Source: Euborellia annulipes (Eukaryota; Arthropoda; Insecta; Dermaptera; Anisolabididae). Taken from it: DNA of 64,000 bases. The stretch covers positions 61,904-125,903 of the forward strand of contig JAKCPI010026210.1 in the NCBI GenBank assembly GCA_023213315.1, written 5' to 3'. Both the position numbers and the translations under genes were made by a program. Below, piece after piece: positions 61,926 through 64,000 of this stretch. The notes below the pieces were generated by a model, which saw only the letters and a list, made by a program, of their open reading frames with translations, ran no database searches and was not told where the DNA came from. Within the stretch, counting starts at the first letter, position 1. Each line of letters begins with the position of its first letter.

Positions 61926-64000
61926 TCATTTTTTTACCGTAGGGCTGTTTTTATCGAATTTTTCTCGTTTTCTTAAAATGCTTGGTCGCCAATTCATTTG
62001 AAATACCTTTTTCTCGCTTTAAATGGGAAACGAACCCGGAACACCTGGTACACTCACATTATATGAACTCAGGGAGAATATTTTTGATTACCAGTATATA
62101 CCAAAAATCCTTTCAAAATAAGGGATTTATGAAATAAGTAGGTATATAATTATTAAAACTTTTTTAAATACGTATGTATTTAATAAAAAAAATTTTAGAC
62201 AAACATGCTTCAAGTGAGGGGAGAGTGGAAGGGAGGGAGGGCTAACACCATTTCGTTTCTTCTCTTTGTCTCTCTCTCTCTCTCTCTCTCTCTCTCCGAC
62301 ATTCAGCGGCGCGCAATAAAATTTATTATAAGCCTACATTTTATAAACTTTGTTTTTTTTTCTGCTAAAAAAAATAAAAAGATAAATATTTACCTATTGA
62401 TATACAAATTTAATTTTAATTAAATATAGCCTATTTAGATAAAATAAAAAATAGCCTATCATATCTATATATCATTAAAATCAGAAAAAAATTTCCAATT
62501 TAATTAATCTAAGTAGACCTGAAAAAATTACAGATATTAAATTTATTATTCTAATTAATTTTATTATTTTTTTTTATTATATTCGTTTCTCTCTTTTTTC
62601 TTTAATCGATTAAGAAAAATAATTTTTGCCCCGTCCAATTTTTGCAAAGCCCAACCCTTCTCTCCTTATATATGAGTTTTGAAAAAATTGGACCCCTCGG
62701 GTGCAAATTTGATGAAAATTGGAATTTAACCTCAGAGTAAGACTATGATGAACTAAAAATGATCCCCGACCCCCCTACTGTATTTTTTAGTTTTGAATAA
62801 ATTCGCCCCCAATAGGCAAAATTCGATGAAATTTTAATTGGAGGGGCTGCATCATTTTGAGTTGATCATAGTCTTTTAGATTCTACCCTGAGCTTAAATT
62901 CCAATTTTGATCAAATTTGCACTAGTGGGGGCCAAGTTATTCAAATCTCAAAATTAGGGGGGTCCGGGGTCATTTTGAGTTGATCATAGTCTTTTAGATT
63001 CTACCCTGAGCTTAAATTCCAATTTTGATCAAATTTGCACTAGTGGGGTCCAAGTTATTCAAATCTCAAAATTAGGGGGGTCCGGGGTCATTTTGAGTTG
63101 ATCATACTCTTTTAGATTCTACCCTGAGCTTAAATTCCAATTTTGATCAAATTTGCACTAGTGGGGGCCAAGTTATTCAAATCTCAAAATTAGGGGGTCC
63201 GGGGTCATTTTGAGTTGATCATACTCTTTTAGATTCTACCCTGAGCTTAAATTCCAATTTTGATCAAATTTGCACTAGTGGGGGCCAAGTTATTCAAATC
63301 TCAAAATTAGGGGGGTCCGGGGTCATTTTGAGTTGATCATACTCTTTTAGATTCTACCCTGAGCTTAAATTCCAATTTTGATCAAATTTGCACTAGTGGG
63401 GGCCAAGTTATTCAAATCTCAAAATTAGGGGGGTCCGGGGTCATTTTGAGTTGATCATACTCTTTTAGATTCTACCCTGAGCTTAAATTCCAATTTTGAT
63501 CAAATTTGCACTAGTGGGGGCCAAGTTATTCAAATCTCAAAATTAGGGGGGTCCGGGGTCATTTTGAGTTGATCAGTCTATCTAAATATTCCCATACGAA
63601 ATAAGAGAAAGTAAAACAAATCTTGTATAAAGTCACTTCAGATTTCTTTTACTTTCTCTTTTTCATATTCAATTAAAAAAAAAAAAAAAAAATTTAAATT
63701 ACACTTCTTAAAGCTAAAACTTGAAATCTTTCGATAAAATAGAGAAATTACGGGTTTTACCGTGTCTCGAGAAAAGCAGATTTTTACTGAGTTTCGAGAA
63801 AAGCTTATTTTTACCGAGTTTCGAGAAAAACCGGTTTTTACCGTGTCTCGAGAAAAGCAGATTTTTACCGAGGTTCGAGAAAAACCGGTTTTTACCGTGT
63901 CTCGAGAAAAGCAGATTTTTACCGAGTTTCGAGAAAAACCGGTTTTTACCGTGTCTCGAGAAAAGCAGATTTTTACCGAGGTTCGAGAAAAACCGGTTTT
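61926..64000. repeat. Higher-order repeat, unit 2, cut by window edge
   Basis: Repeats unit 1 with very few substitutions outside the arrays. It contains the SINE-3-like body, CT tract (62268-62296), AT block, tandem array (62852-63566) and the CGAGAAAA cluster (63750-64000), which continues past the edge. Confidence 0.9.
62852..63566. repeat. 119-bp tandem array, six units
   Basis: Same unit as 60369-61440. Landmarks at 62852, 62971, 63089, 63205, 63323, 63441 and 63559. Three fewer units than in the first higher-order copy, while the sequence flanking the arrays is nearly identical. Confidence 0.95.

Noticed and set aside
61594..62001. Open frame of 135 residues with repeated FLPSFEKNRFLP
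   Set aside because: Simply the CGAGAAAA/CCGGTTTTT repeat read in frame; another frame gives an equally long repeat peptide.

Overview
This is a eukaryotic, AT-rich (about 70% by eye), repeat-dense window with almost no host coding sequence. Long introns or intergenic DNA, GT/AG splice signals, TCAGT-type initiator matches, tRNA-derived SINEs and Penelope-like elements suggest an invertebrate, probably an arthropod and possibly a crustacean. The species cannot be named from the sequence. No bacterial-type genes, operons or CRISPR arrays are present, and most open frames are chance or run through repeats.

Host signal is thin. The best candidate is a 130-nt exon at 41616-41745 (+), which encodes a signal peptide between a good acceptor and a good donor. 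A 171-nt, 57-codon open segment with GT-AG borders lies at 20463-20633 (-). Two weaker untranslated first-exon candidates lie at 13263-13430 and 47520-47688.

The rest is a mosaic of mobile elements. (1) The commonest family, called HPE here, is about 0.65-1.05 kb and appears in roughly 20 copies or fragments. It has a hairpin at each end, a 14-bp asymmetric inverted repeat, insertion into T-runs, an internal TG microsatellite and no target duplication. That set fits non-autonomous Helentrons. (2) Palindromic Penelope-like terminal repeats with 11-15 bp target duplications carry hammerhead-ribozyme-like cores whose helices covary between copies. (3) A tRNA-derived SINE (SINE-1) has about a dozen copies, many with clear duplications; other tRNA-like SINEs occur once or twice. 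(4) DNA transposons and MITEs include hAT-like elements with 8-bp duplications, Tc1/mariner and pogo elements with TA, one internally deleted PIF/Harbinger with TAA, a 2.2-kb foldback element, and a mini-Helitron. (5) A 2.0-kb solo LTR (TG...CA, TTAG duplication) carries a 151-bp tandem array.

Layout: 0-12 kb holds MITEs, SINEs, HPEs and Penelope palindromes; 12.4-14.6 kb the foldback element; 15-35 kb HPE, SINE and Tigger nests; 35-43 kb Penelope remnants, a GC-richer island and the signal-peptide exon; 43.6-46.3 kb an HPE split by the solo LTR; 47.8-50.2 kb a 141-bp satellite-like array; 51-58.6 kb HPEs, Penelope palindromes and a four-element nest; 59.3-64 kb a higher-order tandem repeat cut by the window edge. 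Insertion inside insertion is common, so relative ages can be read from nesting.
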